From JASFHF01 sp050123375 (lineage in GTDB: Bacteria > Pseudomonadota > Gammaproteobacteria > UBA12402): a stretch of 51,465 nucleotides of DNA. Below the pieces are notes generated by a model, which was given only the letters and a program-made list of their open reading frames with translations, was not told the DNA's origin and did not search any database. Both the position numbers and the translations under genes were made by a program. The first letter of the stretch is position 1, and each line of letters starts with the position of its first letter. Shown here piece after piece: positions 23,917 to 33,490 of the stretch. The stretch is from positions 1 to 51,465 of the forward strand of contig JASFHF010000011.1 of NCBI GenBank assembly GCA_050123375.1, in the 5' to 3' direction.

Positions 23917-24026
23917 AACATAGCTCTTACATGCGCGGTAATTACCACAATAATATCTCAAAAAGTGGAGGTAATAACAAGTTTTGCACACTGTTTAATA
24001 TAACACAAATGTTGAAAAAAATTGGA

Positions 24027-24068
24027 ACTCGTGATTTTACAACCTGCTTGTTTTGTAAAATCACGAGT
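24027..24068. repeat. Perfect 16-bp-stem hairpin between pilA and pilB
   Basis: ACTCGTGATTTTACAA and its complement flank a 10-nt loop. It is very stable for A/T-rich DNA but has no T-tract, so it may protect the pilA 3' end or attenuate pilB, giving more pilin than ATPase (inference). Confidence 0.55.
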
Positions 24069-24147
24069 AAACAAGCCTCTGCCCACATAAACAAACTAAT
24101 TGCTTTTATTAAATGTGATTTGCATCTTGAAGTAGGATGATATAGAC

Positions 24148-25770
24148 ATGCCAAAACAAATAGAAAAGTTTTTATTACAACAAAAACTAATTGATGAGGG
24201 AAAATTACGTCAGGCAAAACAGGCGGCGAATCAATCACAACAGACTTTAATTACTTATTTAGCAAAAAATCGTGTAATTGCAGCGAATCAATTGGTGTAC
24301 GCAGTTACACAAGAATTTCATTTGCCAAGCGTAGATTTATCGCAATATTCTGTAGATAAATTGCCGCTTAATTTGGTGCCGATCAGATTAATTACGCAAA
24401 CTAACATTTTGCCGCTGCAGCAACGGTCACAACAACTTGATGTCGCACTAATTGATCCGCATGATTTGCAATCCATAAATTTAATTAAATTTCATATAGG
24501 AATGCAGCTAAATATTTTTATTGCAAGATATGATCATCTGCAACAATTGATGCAGCAAATTATTACACGTTATAATACGCAAGAACTTGGTGTTTTTCCT
24601 CAATCTATAGATACATCTTACGATCATTATAATTTTAATCTTGATGATCGCAGTGATGAGCCGTTAATTGCTTTTATTAATCACATAATTGAAGATGCGG
24701 TAAATAATCATGCTTCAGATATTCATTTTGAAGTGTATGAACAATATTGCCGAGTGCGTTTTAGGCAGGATGGAATTTTGCGTGAAATTACCAAGCCGTC
24801 AGCGCGAGTTGCTGCAAGAATTGTTTCACGGCTTAAAATTATGGCAAAGCTGGATATATCTGAAAAACGTTTACCGCAGGATGGACATTGTAAAATTAAA
24901 GTTAAGTCAGACCAAATAGTTGAAGCGCGCGTTAGTAGTTGCCCAACGGTATTTGGTGAAAAAATAGTTTTACGTTTATTAAATAGCGATAGTATTTTGC
25001 GTAATGTTCAGCAGCTTGGTTTTAGTCAAGTGCAGCAGAAAGATTTTGTTCGTGCGATTAGTCAGCCGCAAGGATTAATTTTAGTGACCGGACCAACTGG
25101 TAGTGGCAAAACAGTAACATTATATGCTGCGCTGCAATATTTAAATCAAGTTGAAAAAAATATTATAACGGTTGAAGATCCAGTAGAAATTAATTTAACT
25201 GATGTTAATCAGGTGAACATAAAAAACAAAGCAGGGCTGACTTTTGCATGTGCTTTGCGTGCTTTTTTGCGGCAAGATCCGGATATTATTATGGTTGGAG
25301 AAATTCGGGATCTTGAAACCGCGGAAATTGCGCTTAAAGCTGCACAAACAGGACATTTGGTTATTGCCACTTTGCATACCAATAGTGCAATCGAAGCATT
25401 AACTCGTTTGCGTAATATGGGAGTGTCTTCATATGATATTGCTGGTTCGGTTAACCTAATCACTGCACAACGTTTGATACGTAAATTATGTTCGCATTGC
25501 AAGCAAGAATATAAGGTTTCAGCGTTATTGTGTGAACAATTAGGTATTCCTGCAGATTCGGTGCTTTATGAAGCAGTAGGATGTGATCATTGTGTTGATG
25601 GATATAGCGGACGTATGGCTATTCATGAAGTGTTGAAGATTGATGCGGAAGAGGAGTTTCGTACTTTGTGCGAAGCTCGTAATTTTATTAGTTTGCGGAA
25701 GGTTGGATTAGATTGTGTTTTGCAAGGTGAGACATCATTACAAGAAATTTATCGAGTGATGGGTGATTAA
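24148..25770 (+). CDS. pilB: Type IV pilus assembly ATPase
   Basis: 540 residues, GspE/PilB family, a cytoplasmic hexameric ATPase driving pilus extension. The N-terminal domain is of MshEN type (EKFLLQQKLIDEG, QLVYAVTQEF). The core holds Walker A GPTGSGKT and the Asp box/Walker B area DPDIIMVGEIRDLETAEIA, then TGHLVIATLHT. The zinc site is CSHC plus CDHC. The first two cysteines in the standard CxxC...CxxC order are intact. Followed by repeat hairpins and pilC on the same strand. Confidence 0.93.
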   Translation: MPKQIEKFLLQQKLIDEGKLRQAKQAANQSQQTLITYLAKNRVIAANQLVYAVTQEFHLPSVDLSQYSVDKLPLNLVPIRLITQTNILPLQQRSQQLDVALIDPHDLQSINLIKFHIGMQLNIFIARYDHLQQLMQQIITRYNTQELGVFPQSIDTSYDHYNFNLDDRSDEPLIAFINHIIEDAVNNHASDIHFEVYEQYCRVRFRQDGILREITKPSARVAARIVSRLKIMAKLDISEKRLPQDGHCKIKVKSDQIVEARVSSCPTVFGEKIVLRLLNSDSILRNVQQLGFSQVQQKDFVRAISQPQGLILVTGPTGSGKTVTLYAALQYLNQVEKNIITVEDPVEINLTDVNQVNIKNKAGLTFACALRAFLRQDPDIIMVGEIRDLETAEIALKAAQTGHLVIATLHTNSAIEALTRLRNMGVSSYDIAGSVNLITAQRLIRKLCSHCKQEYKVSALLCEQLGIPADSVLYEAVGCDHCVDGYSGRMAIHEVLKIDAEEEFRTLCEARNFISLRKVGLDCVLQGETSLQEIYRVMGD

Positions 25771-25798
25771 TATGGGATTTTATGGATGGAAGTTAAAC

Positions 25799-26057
25799 GG
25801 GTCGTGAGCTTCACTCATTACATGTCATGAAGTTGGCGGGTCGGAGCTTCACTCATTACATATGCGATGTATGTTGCATCATGTAATGAGTGAAGCTCCG
25901 ACCCTCAAAGAAGCTACAAAAGAACTGAGATATAAACAAAAAAAGTTAAACGGGTCGTGAGCTTCACATAATTACAAGGCCATGTTTGTTGCTTTGTAAT
26001 CATGTGAAGCTCCGACCCTCAAAGAAGCTATAAAAGAACTGAGATATAAACAAAAAA
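25799..26057 (+). repeat. Long-hairpin element (two tandem copies) upstream of pilC
   Basis: Each copy has a long stem (GGGTCGGAGCTTCAC... pairing with ...GTGAAGCTCCGACCC) followed by a conserved tail TCAAAGAAGCTAYAAAAGAACTGAGATATAAACAAAA. Copy 1 runs about 25799-25943, its hairpin at 25837-25915. Copy 2 is 25950-26057. The loop of copy 2 contains CATGTTTGTTG, as in other family copies at 29682, 38515 and 41650. Confidence 0.9.
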
Positions 26058-26082
26058 GTCAGGTAACTCGGATGCGAATTAT

Positions 26083-27300
26083 ATGAACACTCCAAAAACT
26101 CTCACATATACTTGGCGAGGAATAGACACAAATCATAATAAAATTTGTGGCGAAATCACAGCAGTTAATTTTCGTTTAGCTAAAGCAAAATTGCAATCAC
26201 AAAAAATTTCTATATTGAAATTAAAACGCAAGTCACAATTATCGTGGTTGACTCGTTACCGTAATCGTATAACTTCGGTAAATATTACTTTGATTTTGCG
26301 TCAGCTTAATGCTTTATTGATTGCTGGAATTCCTATATTGCAAGCGTTAGCGACGATTGCAAAAAGTTGCAATAATATTAATTTACGTAATTTATTGACT
26401 GATATCAACGATAAGATTCAGCATGGACATGCTTTGTCAGAAGCTTTGCGTTCGTATAATAAGTATTTTAGTAATTTAGCTTGCGCATTAGTTTTTGCAG
26501 GTGAACAATCAGGAACTTTAGATATTTTATTGGAGTGCATAATTATACATCGTGAAAAAATGGAAATTTTAAAAGGCAAAATAAAAAAAACATTATTTTA
26601 TCCATGTGCGGTAATAATAATTGCAGCGATGGTTGCTTATATTTTATTGGTATTTGTGGTGCCGCAATTTGCTGATCTTTTTTCCGGGTTTGGTGTGCAA
26701 TTGCCTTTTTTAACTCGGCTGGTTATAAATTTATCAAATCTTTTGCAGCGATTTTGGTGGATACTGGTATTAAGCTTGATTTTGCCGTGGATAGCAATAA
26801 TTATATTGAAGCGGCGCAGCATAAGTTTTGCTAATTTTTTTGATGCGATGATGTTAAAAATACCGATTTTTGGTAATTTCTTACGAAAATCAATCATTGC
26901 AAGATTAATGCGAACCTTAGCAACTACTTTTGCGGCAGGAATGCCGTTATTGGAATCATTATGTTTATTGCGGGATGTAGCTAATAACCAACGATTTCGT
27001 GTGGTTTTGGGAGAGATTTATAATGCAGTTAGCAAAGGTCAAACTTTATACCAAAGTCTGCAAATCAGCGGATTATTTCCGAATATCGTGGTGCAAATGG
27101 TTGCTATCGGTGAGGAAGCGGGTAAACTACCAGATATGCTTGAAAAGGCAGCTAATTTTTATGAGTATGAGGTCAATCAGTTGGTCGATAAATTAAATCA
27201 GCTGCTTGAACCAGTGATTATGATTATATTAGGCATAGTAGTTGGCGGATTAGTTATTGCTATGTATTTACCAATATTTAATCTTGGAATGGTGATCTAA
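26083..27300 (+). CDS. pilC: Type IV pilus inner-membrane platform protein
   Basis: 405 residues with two repeated T2SSF domains (about 60-185 and 265-390) and three membrane helices, at IIIAAMVAYILLVFVVPQF, the LSLILPWIAIIIL segment and the C-terminal IIMIILGIVVGGLVIAMY. It recruits PilB and guides pilin insertion. The start is ATG 26083, right after the repeat elements. The stop overlaps the pilD start (TAATG), so pilC and pilD are coupled. Confidence 0.93.
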   Translation: MNTPKTLTYTWRGIDTNHNKICGEITAVNFRLAKAKLQSQKISILKLKRKSQLSWLTRYRNRITSVNITLILRQLNALLIAGIPILQALATIAKSCNNINLRNLLTDINDKIQHGHALSEALRSYNKYFSNLACALVFAGEQSGTLDILLECIIIHREKMEILKGKIKKTLFYPCAVIIIAAMVAYILLVFVVPQFADLFSGFGVQLPFLTRLVINLSNLLQRFWWILVLSLILPWIAIIILKRRSISFANFFDAMMLKIPIFGNFLRKSIIARLMRTLATTFAAGMPLLESLCLLRDVANNQRFRVVLGEIYNAVSKGQTLYQSLQISGLFPNIVVQMVAIGEEAGKLPDMLEKAANFYEYEVNQLVDKLNQLLEPVIMIILGIVVGGLVIAMYLPIFNLGMVI

Positions 27301-28193
27301 TGATGGATTTTATAATGTCGTATCAATCGGTGTTTTTAACTTTGGTTGGTATTGTGGGTTTAATTGTTGGTAGTTTTTTAAATGTGGTAATTTATCGATT
27401 ACCAATCATGATAGATTATATTCGGCGGCAGGATTGTTTGGAATTTTTTGATTCTAAAACTGAATTTCATGATGAAGTTAAATGTTACAATTTAGCTTAT
27501 CCAAAGTCACACTGTATTTTTTGCGATGCACCCATTAAAATTTGGCATAATATTCCAATCTTAAGTTATTTAATCCTTGGTGGAAAATGTGCGACTTGCA
27601 AAAGCCGTATTCCTTTACGTTATTTAATTGTAGAAATTTTTACATGTATTTTATCAATAGTTGTAGCTTATGAATTTGGATTTTCCTGGGAGTGTTTAGA
27701 TGTACTAATTTTTTCCTGGTTTTTAATTGCAGCTACTTTTATTGATATTGATCATCAAATTTTACCTGATATTTTAACTTTATCATTATTGTGGATTGGT
27801 TTATTTGTTAATTGTTTTGATATTTTTGCTAATAGTCATGATGCTATTTTAGGAGCAATTATCGGTTATAGTTTTTTCTGGGTAGTAAATGCTTTATTTC
27901 GGTTAATTCGTGGCAAAGAAGGCATTGGCCATGGGGATTTTAAATTAATGGCTGCAGCTGGGGCCTGGATGGGTTGGCAGCTTTTGCCTTTTGTTATTTT
28001 GTGCGGTAGTGTTTTGGCGTTACTGATTGGTGGTGGATATTTGTTGCTGAAAGGCAAGTCGCGTGGTGTTCCAATTCCGTTTGGACCTTTTATTGCAATC
28101 GCAATGTGGATTGGAATTATTTGGGGCTTTGATATTACGCAAACCTATTTGCATTGGATGGGAATTAATATTTTAATTGCTCCTGGAATTTAA
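27300..28193 (+). CDS. pilD: Prepilin peptidase / N-methyltransferase
   Basis: 297 residues, an integral-membrane aspartyl protease that cleaves and N-methylates prepilins. The zinc-binding cysteines are CIFCDAP and CATCKSR. The two catalytic aspartates lie in FIDIDHQILPD and GHGDFKLM. The N-terminal GLIVGSFLNVVIYRLP is also conserved. The insert between VIYRLP and CIFC is somewhat longer than usual. The start overlaps the pilC stop. It serves PilA and any type II secretion pseudopilins. Confidence 0.93.
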   Translation: MMDFIMSYQSVFLTLVGIVGLIVGSFLNVVIYRLPIMIDYIRRQDCLEFFDSKTEFHDEVKCYNLAYPKSHCIFCDAPIKIWHNIPILSYLILGGKCATCKSRIPLRYLIVEIFTCILSIVVAYEFGFSWECLDVLIFSWFLIAATFIDIDHQILPDILTLSLLWIGLFVNCFDIFANSHDAILGAIIGYSFFWVVNALFRLIRGKEGIGHGDFKLMAAAGAWMGWQLLPFVILCGSVLALLIGGGYLLLKGKSRGVPIPFGPFIAIAMWIGIIWGFDITQTYLHWMGINILIAPGI

Positions 28194-28194
28194 T

Positions 28195-28812
28195 ATGGTG
28201 CATTCAATACAAAATAAATTTGTGGTTGGTTTAACTGGTGGAATAGGCAGTGGTAAGTCTACGGTTGCTAAATTATTTGCTAAACTGAATATTGATATTG
28301 TTGACGCTGATGAGATAGCGCGGGAAATTGTTCAGCCCCCTTCAGAATTACTGAATAAAATTGTAATTAAATTTGGCGAAAAATTCTTGCATGGTGACGG
28401 TTCATTAAATCGAACTAAAATGCGTGAAATTATTTTTAATGATTTATCTGCTAAAAAATGGTTGGAAAATTTATTACATCCAGTTATTTATCAGCATATG
28501 TATCGGCAAATATTGGCAGTAAAATCACCTTATTGTATCGTTATTATTCCATTATTAATTGAATCACATATTCCGTATCCAATTGACCGCATTTTAGTGG
28601 TGGATAGTACAGAAGAACAACAAATTAAAAGAATTATGCAGCGTGATCATGCTAGTGAGCAAGCGGTAAAAGATATTATAAAAACACAAGCTACACGCGC
28701 AGAAAGATTAAAAATTGCTGATGATGTAATTGAAAATACTAAGGATGAGAAATATTTGCAGGAACAAGTTGAGATATTGCATAAATTATATAGTAGAATT
28801 TGTTATGAATAA
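28195..28812 (+). CDS. coaE: Dephospho-CoA kinase
   Basis: 205 residues from ATG 28195, one base after the pilD stop. It performs the last step of coenzyme A synthesis. P-loop GLTGGIGSGKSTVAKLF is at the N-terminus, followed by DIVDADEIAREIV and the LLIES stretch of the lid. The pilB-pilC-pilD-coaE order is common in gammaproteobacteria. It overlaps nadC by 8 bp. Confidence 0.93.
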   Translation: MVHSIQNKFVVGLTGGIGSGKSTVAKLFAKLNIDIVDADEIAREIVQPPSELLNKIVIKFGEKFLHGDGSLNRTKMREIIFNDLSAKKWLENLLHPVIYQHMYRQILAVKSPYCIVIIPLLIESHIPYPIDRILVVDSTEEQQIKRIMQRDHASEQAVKDIIKTQATRAERLKIADDVIENTKDEKYLQEQVEILHKLYSRICYE

Positions 28813-29689
28813 TTCATGGGAATTGAATAAAATCGATCATGAATTGATTGATTTAGCGCTTAAAGAAGATCTTGGTATGCCGTATAAAGATGTAACTACG
28901 GATACATTATTTAAGCATCAAGAGTTATATAAATCAGCAAAAATCTTTTCCAAGCATGCGGAAAATATAGTTGTTGCTGGTTTGCCGATTATTGGTGCGC
29001 TTTTTGATAAAATGGATGCTGAAGTTAAATTAACTCATAAATTGCAGGATGGTGATATTTTATCTATAGATGATATTTTGGTAACTCTTGAAAGTGATAT
29101 TAATAGTTTGTTAAAGATTGAAAGAACTTTGTTAAATTTTTTACGCCATTTATGTGCGGTCGCGACTTTAACTAAAAAATTTGTTGATTTAGTTAAAGAT
29201 ACTAATTTAAAAATTTTAGATACAAGAAAAACTTCTCCGGGTATGCGTCATTTAGAAAAATATGCTGTACATTGTGGTGGTGGGGTTAATCACCGTATGG
29301 GTTTATATGATGCATTTATGTTGAAAGATAATCATATAGATTTTATTGGCGGATTACAAAAAGCTTTGGCGGTTTTACCGAATAAACAAAATAATCCATT
29401 AGACGTGATTTGTGAAATCAGAAATTTAGATGAATTACATATAGCTTTGGAACATGGGCATAATAAAATCACACGGGTTTTATTTGATAACATGAAGCCA
29501 CAACAACTTAAGCAATGTGTGGAATTAGTTGGCGGCGTTTTTGAAACAGAAGCTTCAGGCAATATCAGTTTGCGTAATATTAAAGATATTGCGCAAACTG
29601 GAGTTGATTATGCATCAATTGGAATGTTAACTTACGCGGCAGGACAAGTGGATTTGTCCATGGCAGTAGATAATGTAGTCGGGTCGTGA
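28805..29689 (+). CDS. nadC: Nicotinate-nucleotide pyrophosphorylase (quinolinate PRTase)
   Basis: 294 residues from ATG 28805. It converts quinolinate and PRPP to nicotinate mononucleotide. Signatures: DTRKTSPGMRHLEKYAVHCGG, HRMGLYDAFMLKDNHI and EASGNISLRNI. The ATG overlaps the end of coaE, so it belongs to the same operon. NadB and NadA, which supply quinolinate, are encoded nearby at 29888 and 37161. Confidence 0.95.
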   Translation: MNNSWELNKIDHELIDLALKEDLGMPYKDVTTDTLFKHQELYKSAKIFSKHAENIVVAGLPIIGALFDKMDAEVKLTHKLQDGDILSIDDILVTLESDINSLLKIERTLLNFLRHLCAVATLTKKFVDLVKDTNLKILDTRKTSPGMRHLEKYAVHCGGGVNHRMGLYDAFMLKDNHIDFIGGLQKALAVLPNKQNNPLDVICEIRNLDELHIALEHGHNKITRVLFDNMKPQQLKQCVELVGGVFETEASGNISLRNIKDIAQTGVDYASIGMLTYAAGQVDLSMAVDNVVGS

Positions 29690-29880
29690 GCTTCACATGA
29701 TTACAAGGCCATGTTTGTTGCCTTGTAATCATGTGAAGCTCCGACCCTCAAAGGTGCTATGTAAAAACTGAGATATAGATAAAATAGGTTGGGTAACTTG
29801 GGGCGTGTTTTTTACTAATTACAAGGCCATGTTTGTTGCCTTGTAATTATGTGAAGCTCGCGACCCGACAACTTTGGGTA
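29682..29880 (+). repeat. Long-hairpin element (one full, one partial copy) upstream of nadB
   Basis: The full copy at 29684-29785 has stem GGGTCGTGAGCTTCACATGA paired with the TCATGTGAAGCTCCGACCC arm, plus the tail TCAAAGGTGCTATGTAAAAACTGAGATATAG. A second, degenerate copy follows to 29874. The nadB start is 7 bp after the second copy. The first copy begins at the nadC stop. Confidence 0.9.
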
Positions 29881-29887
29881 CAAATAT

Positions 29888-31492
29888 ATGGCAAATAATA
29901 TTTTTTCACAGCAAGGCCAAAGTTATCAGTCTGGCGTATTAGTAATCGGCAGTGGGATTGCTGCGTTAACTTATGTGTTGGAATTGTTACGCATCAAACC
30001 TGATTGTCAAATTACCTTGATCACTAAAAAAGAATTAGCAGCATGTAACAGCAGTTATGCTCAGGGAGGTATTGCAGCAGCGCTTAATGAGGAAAAATCT
30101 TTTGAAAGTCATATTGCAGATACATTAGCCGCAGGTGATGGGTTATCTGATCCAGAGATGGTTAGGCACATTTTATCTTATGGGCCGGAAGCTATTAAGT
30201 TACTAACTAAATATAATGTTGTGTTTGATCGTAATAATTCAAATTATGATTTAACCAAGGAAGGTGGTCATAGTGTGCGTCGTATATATCGTGTTGGTGA
30301 TCATACAGGTGAAGCAATTATTGATGCATTAATTAAGCAAGTAACACAATCCGCACAAGTTAGAATTTTTGAATATCATACAGCAGTTAATTTGATTATT
30401 AGTGACAAAAAGGTTGCAGGTGCTTATGTTTTAGATGAACAACAGCATAAAATTCACACTTTTTTAACTAATGCAGTAGTATTGGCAACTGGCGGCGCAG
30501 GAAAAGTTTATCGTTACACCAGCAATTTGGATGTGGCAACAGGTGATGGTGTTGCAATGGCGTATCGTGCTGGTGCCCGCGTTAGTAATTTAGAGTTTTA
30601 TCAATTCCATCCCACATTGTTATATAATCATCAGTTAAATAATTTTTTAATTTCTGAAAGTTTACGTGGCGAAGGTGCGTACTTATTAAATCCAGATACC
30701 GAGACACGTTTTATGCAAAAATATGCACCGCAAAAAATGGAGTTAGCGACGCGTGATATTGTTGCGCGTGCAATTTATAATGAAATTGAGCGAAGTACAC
30801 AAAAATATGTTTATTTAGATATTAGGCATAAATCGCAGAAGTTTTTGCAGCAGCGTTTTCCATATATTTTTGAAACCTTATTAAGTGTTGGAATTAATAT
30901 GAGTCGGGATTTAATTCCGGTGGTGCCGGCAGCGCATTATCTTTGCGGCGGCGTTTTGACTAATATAAAAGGATGTACCGATGTACAGCGTTTATATGCA
31001 ATTGGTGAAACTGCATGTACAGGTTTACACGGCGCTAATCGCTTAGGAAGCAATTCATTGTTGGAAGGCGTAGTAATGGGACATTGTGCTGCAGCAGATA
31101 GCGTGCAATGGATAGAGAAACCTCTTAGAAATGCAGAAGTTTCTAGTTGGTGTTCGAAATGTGTGACCAATACTCGCCGTGCCAGCCAGATTAATGCGCA
31201 TTGGCGAGGTTTGCGTGGTGAAATGTCTGCTTATGCTGGAATTGTGCGTACTGAAGAAGGTTTACAGGATTTGTTTAAATTAATTTTAACGCGGCGCGAA
31301 ATGGTTGAAGCTTATTATTGGAAACATGAAGTAACGCGTGATTTAGTTGAATTACGTAATATTCTGTTAGTGGCGGAATTAATCGTGCATTCTGCTTTAG
31401 CGCGTAAAGAAAGCCGTGGCGGCCATTATCGTGAAGATTTTCCAGAGAAATTATCTAAAGCGCAATCTTCAGTTTTGCAAATTTCTGTTTGA
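29888..31492 (+). CDS. nadB: L-aspartate oxidase
   Basis: 534 residues, an FAD enzyme of de novo NAD synthesis that turns aspartate into iminoaspartate. The dinucleotide fold is VLVIGSGIAALTYVLEL. SSYAQGGIAAAL, then RVGDHTGEAI, FYQFHPT, SLRGEGAYLLN, ELATRDIVARAI, PAAHYLCGGV and TGLHGANRLGSNSLLEG are all family motifs. There is no typical ribosome site; the leader is repeat-derived (GGGTACAAATAT). Confidence 0.95.
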   Translation: MANNIFSQQGQSYQSGVLVIGSGIAALTYVLELLRIKPDCQITLITKKELAACNSSYAQGGIAAALNEEKSFESHIADTLAAGDGLSDPEMVRHILSYGPEAIKLLTKYNVVFDRNNSNYDLTKEGGHSVRRIYRVGDHTGEAIIDALIKQVTQSAQVRIFEYHTAVNLIISDKKVAGAYVLDEQQHKIHTFLTNAVVLATGGAGKVYRYTSNLDVATGDGVAMAYRAGARVSNLEFYQFHPTLLYNHQLNNFLISESLRGEGAYLLNPDTETRFMQKYAPQKMELATRDIVARAIYNEIERSTQKYVYLDIRHKSQKFLQQRFPYIFETLLSVGINMSRDLIPVVPAAHYLCGGVLTNIKGCTDVQRLYAIGETACTGLHGANRLGSNSLLEGVVMGHCAAADSVQWIEKPLRNAEVSSWCSKCVTNTRRASQINAHWRGLRGEMSAYAGIVRTEEGLQDLFKLILTRREMVEAYYWKHEVTRDLVELRNILLVAELIVHSALARKESRGGHYREDFPEKLSKAQSSVLQISV

Positions 31493-31569
31493 TTGATATA
31501 ATTTGAATTACATTTTTTAAATTTTTTAGACACATTAAAAAATAAAAGTTCAAAAAACAGGAGGATTTT

Positions 31570-32034
31570 ATGAAAAAATCACAGCAGATTCCTTTCGAAT
31601 GGCAAATGATTGAACACGTTGTTAATATTGATGTGAAGTCTATTGACGATGAGGAAAAATTTTCTAGTGGAAAATTTGAACGCATGGGAGTCGTAATTTT
31701 GGATGATGGTGAAACTACGTTTTTTAAAATTCAGGGTATTATATTTGGGGTATTTGATACCAAGACAGAATTTACTGATGTTAAAAGTTTAGGATATATA
31801 GTTTTTTATTTTAATGATAGTTCGAAGATTATTGCAGAAATATCTGGAAGTGAAAAAGTAACATCAACCGACCAACCACGTATATTTGCTGGTAAAGGAA
31901 AATTTTTAAAAGGTACAAAAAAATTTAAAGGGATCAAAGGGTCATTTACGTTTGAAGGAAGTTATGTAGATTCATCACTTAATAAACCCGAACAATTTTC
32001 GCGTACGAAATTAATTGGTGAATATATTTTATGA
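31570..32034 (+). CDS. Small beta-rich protein, possibly AOC/lipocalin-like barrel
   Basis: 154 residues, no signal peptide. The C-terminal part, with AGKGKFLKGTKKFKGIKGSFTFEGSYV, has the alternating glycine/aromatic strands of allene-oxide-cyclase-like or DUF3224-type barrels, and MGVVILDDGETTFFKIQG is another strand pair. The basis is a pattern only. An AGGAGGATTTT site precedes the ATG. It lies alone between nadB and a convergent MFS gene. Its function is unknown. Confidence 0.6.
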   Translation: MKKSQQIPFEWQMIEHVVNIDVKSIDDEEKFSSGKFERMGVVILDDGETTFFKIQGIIFGVFDTKTEFTDVKSLGYIVFYFNDSSKIIAEISGSEKVTSTDQPRIFAGKGKFLKGTKKFKGIKGSFTFEGSYVDSSLNKPEQFSRTKLIGEYIL

Positions 32035-32067
32035 TTACGCGTAAATGACAGATAATCAGTACAAACT

Positions 32068-33345
32068 TCAATGTTGTATGCCGTTTAAGTGTTGTCCATA
32101 GCTTTCTTTCAAAAATATAACTGCAATTAAACCGGCAATAAGACATCCTGGCAGGGTTAGCATTGCAAGTTTATAATCATGCGCGCTGTAATAGTGTATG
32201 CCGTGTAGGATAATTTTGTTGCGGCTTAGATCGAGAAATAGTCCAATGATTGGTTGTAAAGTTGAGCCAATTAAAATTGAAAACATATTGGTGAATGCAA
32301 TTGCAGTAGCTGAGGTTTTTGCTGGGCTGATTTCTTTAGCAATCGCATAAGCGGTAGCGGTTCCAGCGTTACAAAATCCATAACAAAATAATAAAATAAA
32401 CATAACTGTGATCGAAAGGTTAGGTAAATACAAAATTGCCGACATCAATAATAAGCTGGATATAAGTGTAAATACTATTATTACTTTGCGGCGTTGGAAA
32501 GAATCTGATATCCACCCAATAATTGGTCCGCCTACAGTCCAACCAATAAAAATTGTACTTACTGCGTTTGCGGCTATTGCAATATGCCAGTGGTTTACAT
32601 GACGAAGATATGATGGTCCCCATAATTCAGCAAAAGCCCCAGTTGGTGCATACATACAGCCAATGATTAAAGCGTTTAACCAGAGTTGCGGGTTTTTTAA
32701 TAATATTTTAAAGTCATGCAGAATTGAGGTTTCTATTTCTGACATGGTTTTTTCTGTGGTTACTTTTGTGGTTTTGCGGTCACGTAGAATAATGCCGATA
32801 AGTAAAGCTAAAAGTAATAATGCGCCTCCGATTAGCCAAATGGTTTGGCGCCAACCAATAGTCATGACCATAAAAGAAACTGGGCCGATACCAAGGGCAG
32901 CACCGAGCATACCTAACGCTTGAGTCGAACTTGCCAAAACACCAAAACGTGAAGGAGAGAACCACATTCCAGCGACTTTTAATGCACCAACAAAAGCGAA
33001 TGCTGATCCTACTCCGAGTAAAAAACGGAAGATTTCAGCAGCAATGATGGAATTAGTACAGGCAAATAAGATGCAGCTAATTCCGCATAAAAATGTAGCT
33101 AAAGTTAATAATAAACGGGTCTTGCAAAAGTCAAATAGCGCTCCAACTGGCAGCTGCATACCGATATAAGCGTAATAAAGAAAGGCGGATAAAGTACCGA
33201 TGCTAAATGCGCTTACCTGGAAATGACGCATTAAATCATTGACCATAACGCTTGGAGCGACGCGCGCAAAATACGTTACGAGAAAGAATCCCGCTGCGAG
33301 TAACCACATGATCCAGCTTTTAAAACCGTTTCCAGATTTTTGCAT
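32068..33345 (-). CDS. MFS transporter
   Basis: 425 residues and twelve predicted membrane helices in two halves split by a charged loop around DRKTTKVTTEKTMSE. The helix 2-3 loop is GALFDFCKTRLLLT and the N-terminal part has RVAPSVMVNDLMRHF, typical of an MFS group abundant in Legionella and Coxiella, some of which import nutrients in the phagosome. The substrate cannot be read from the sequence. The minus-strand gene stands alone, convergent with 31570. Confidence 0.85.
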   Translation of the reverse strand: MQKSGNGFKSWIMWLLAAGFFLVTYFARVAPSVMVNDLMRHFQVSAFSIGTLSAFLYYAYIGMQLPVGALFDFCKTRLLLTLATFLCGISCILFACTNSIIAAEIFRFLLGVGSAFAFVGALKVAGMWFSPSRFGVLASSTQALGMLGAALGIGPVSFMVMTIGWRQTIWLIGGALLLLALLIGIILRDRKTTKVTTEKTMSEIETSILHDFKILLKNPQLWLNALIIGCMYAPTGAFAELWGPSYLRHVNHWHIAIAANAVSTIFIGWTVGGPIIGWISDSFQRRKVIIVFTLISSLLLMSAILYLPNLSITVMFILLFCYGFCNAGTATAYAIAKEISPAKTSATAIAFTNMFSILIGSTLQPIIGLFLDLSRNKIILHGIHYYSAHDYKLAMLTLPGCLIAGLIAVIFLKESYGQHLNGIQH

Positions 33346-33366
33346 AATTTCCTGATTTTATCATAG

Positions 33367-33384
33367 GTTTCACAATTGTGAAAC
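33367..33384. repeat. Perfect 18-bp palindrome
   Basis: GTTTCACAATTGTGAAAC, followed by TTGT. Its half GTGAAACTTGTGA recurs at 37103-37115, and a G/C variant is at 16104-16133. It sits between the MFS gene and the U-box gene, so it could also be an operator. Confidence 0.5.
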
Positions 33385-33490
33385 TTGTTCTTTGATTATG
33401 CTTAGACGTAAATATTCTGCATTGGTGCGGCATTATGCAGGTTTTTTTGAATTTTTATATTCCTTAAGCTTTTCTTAAGAATTCTCTGCT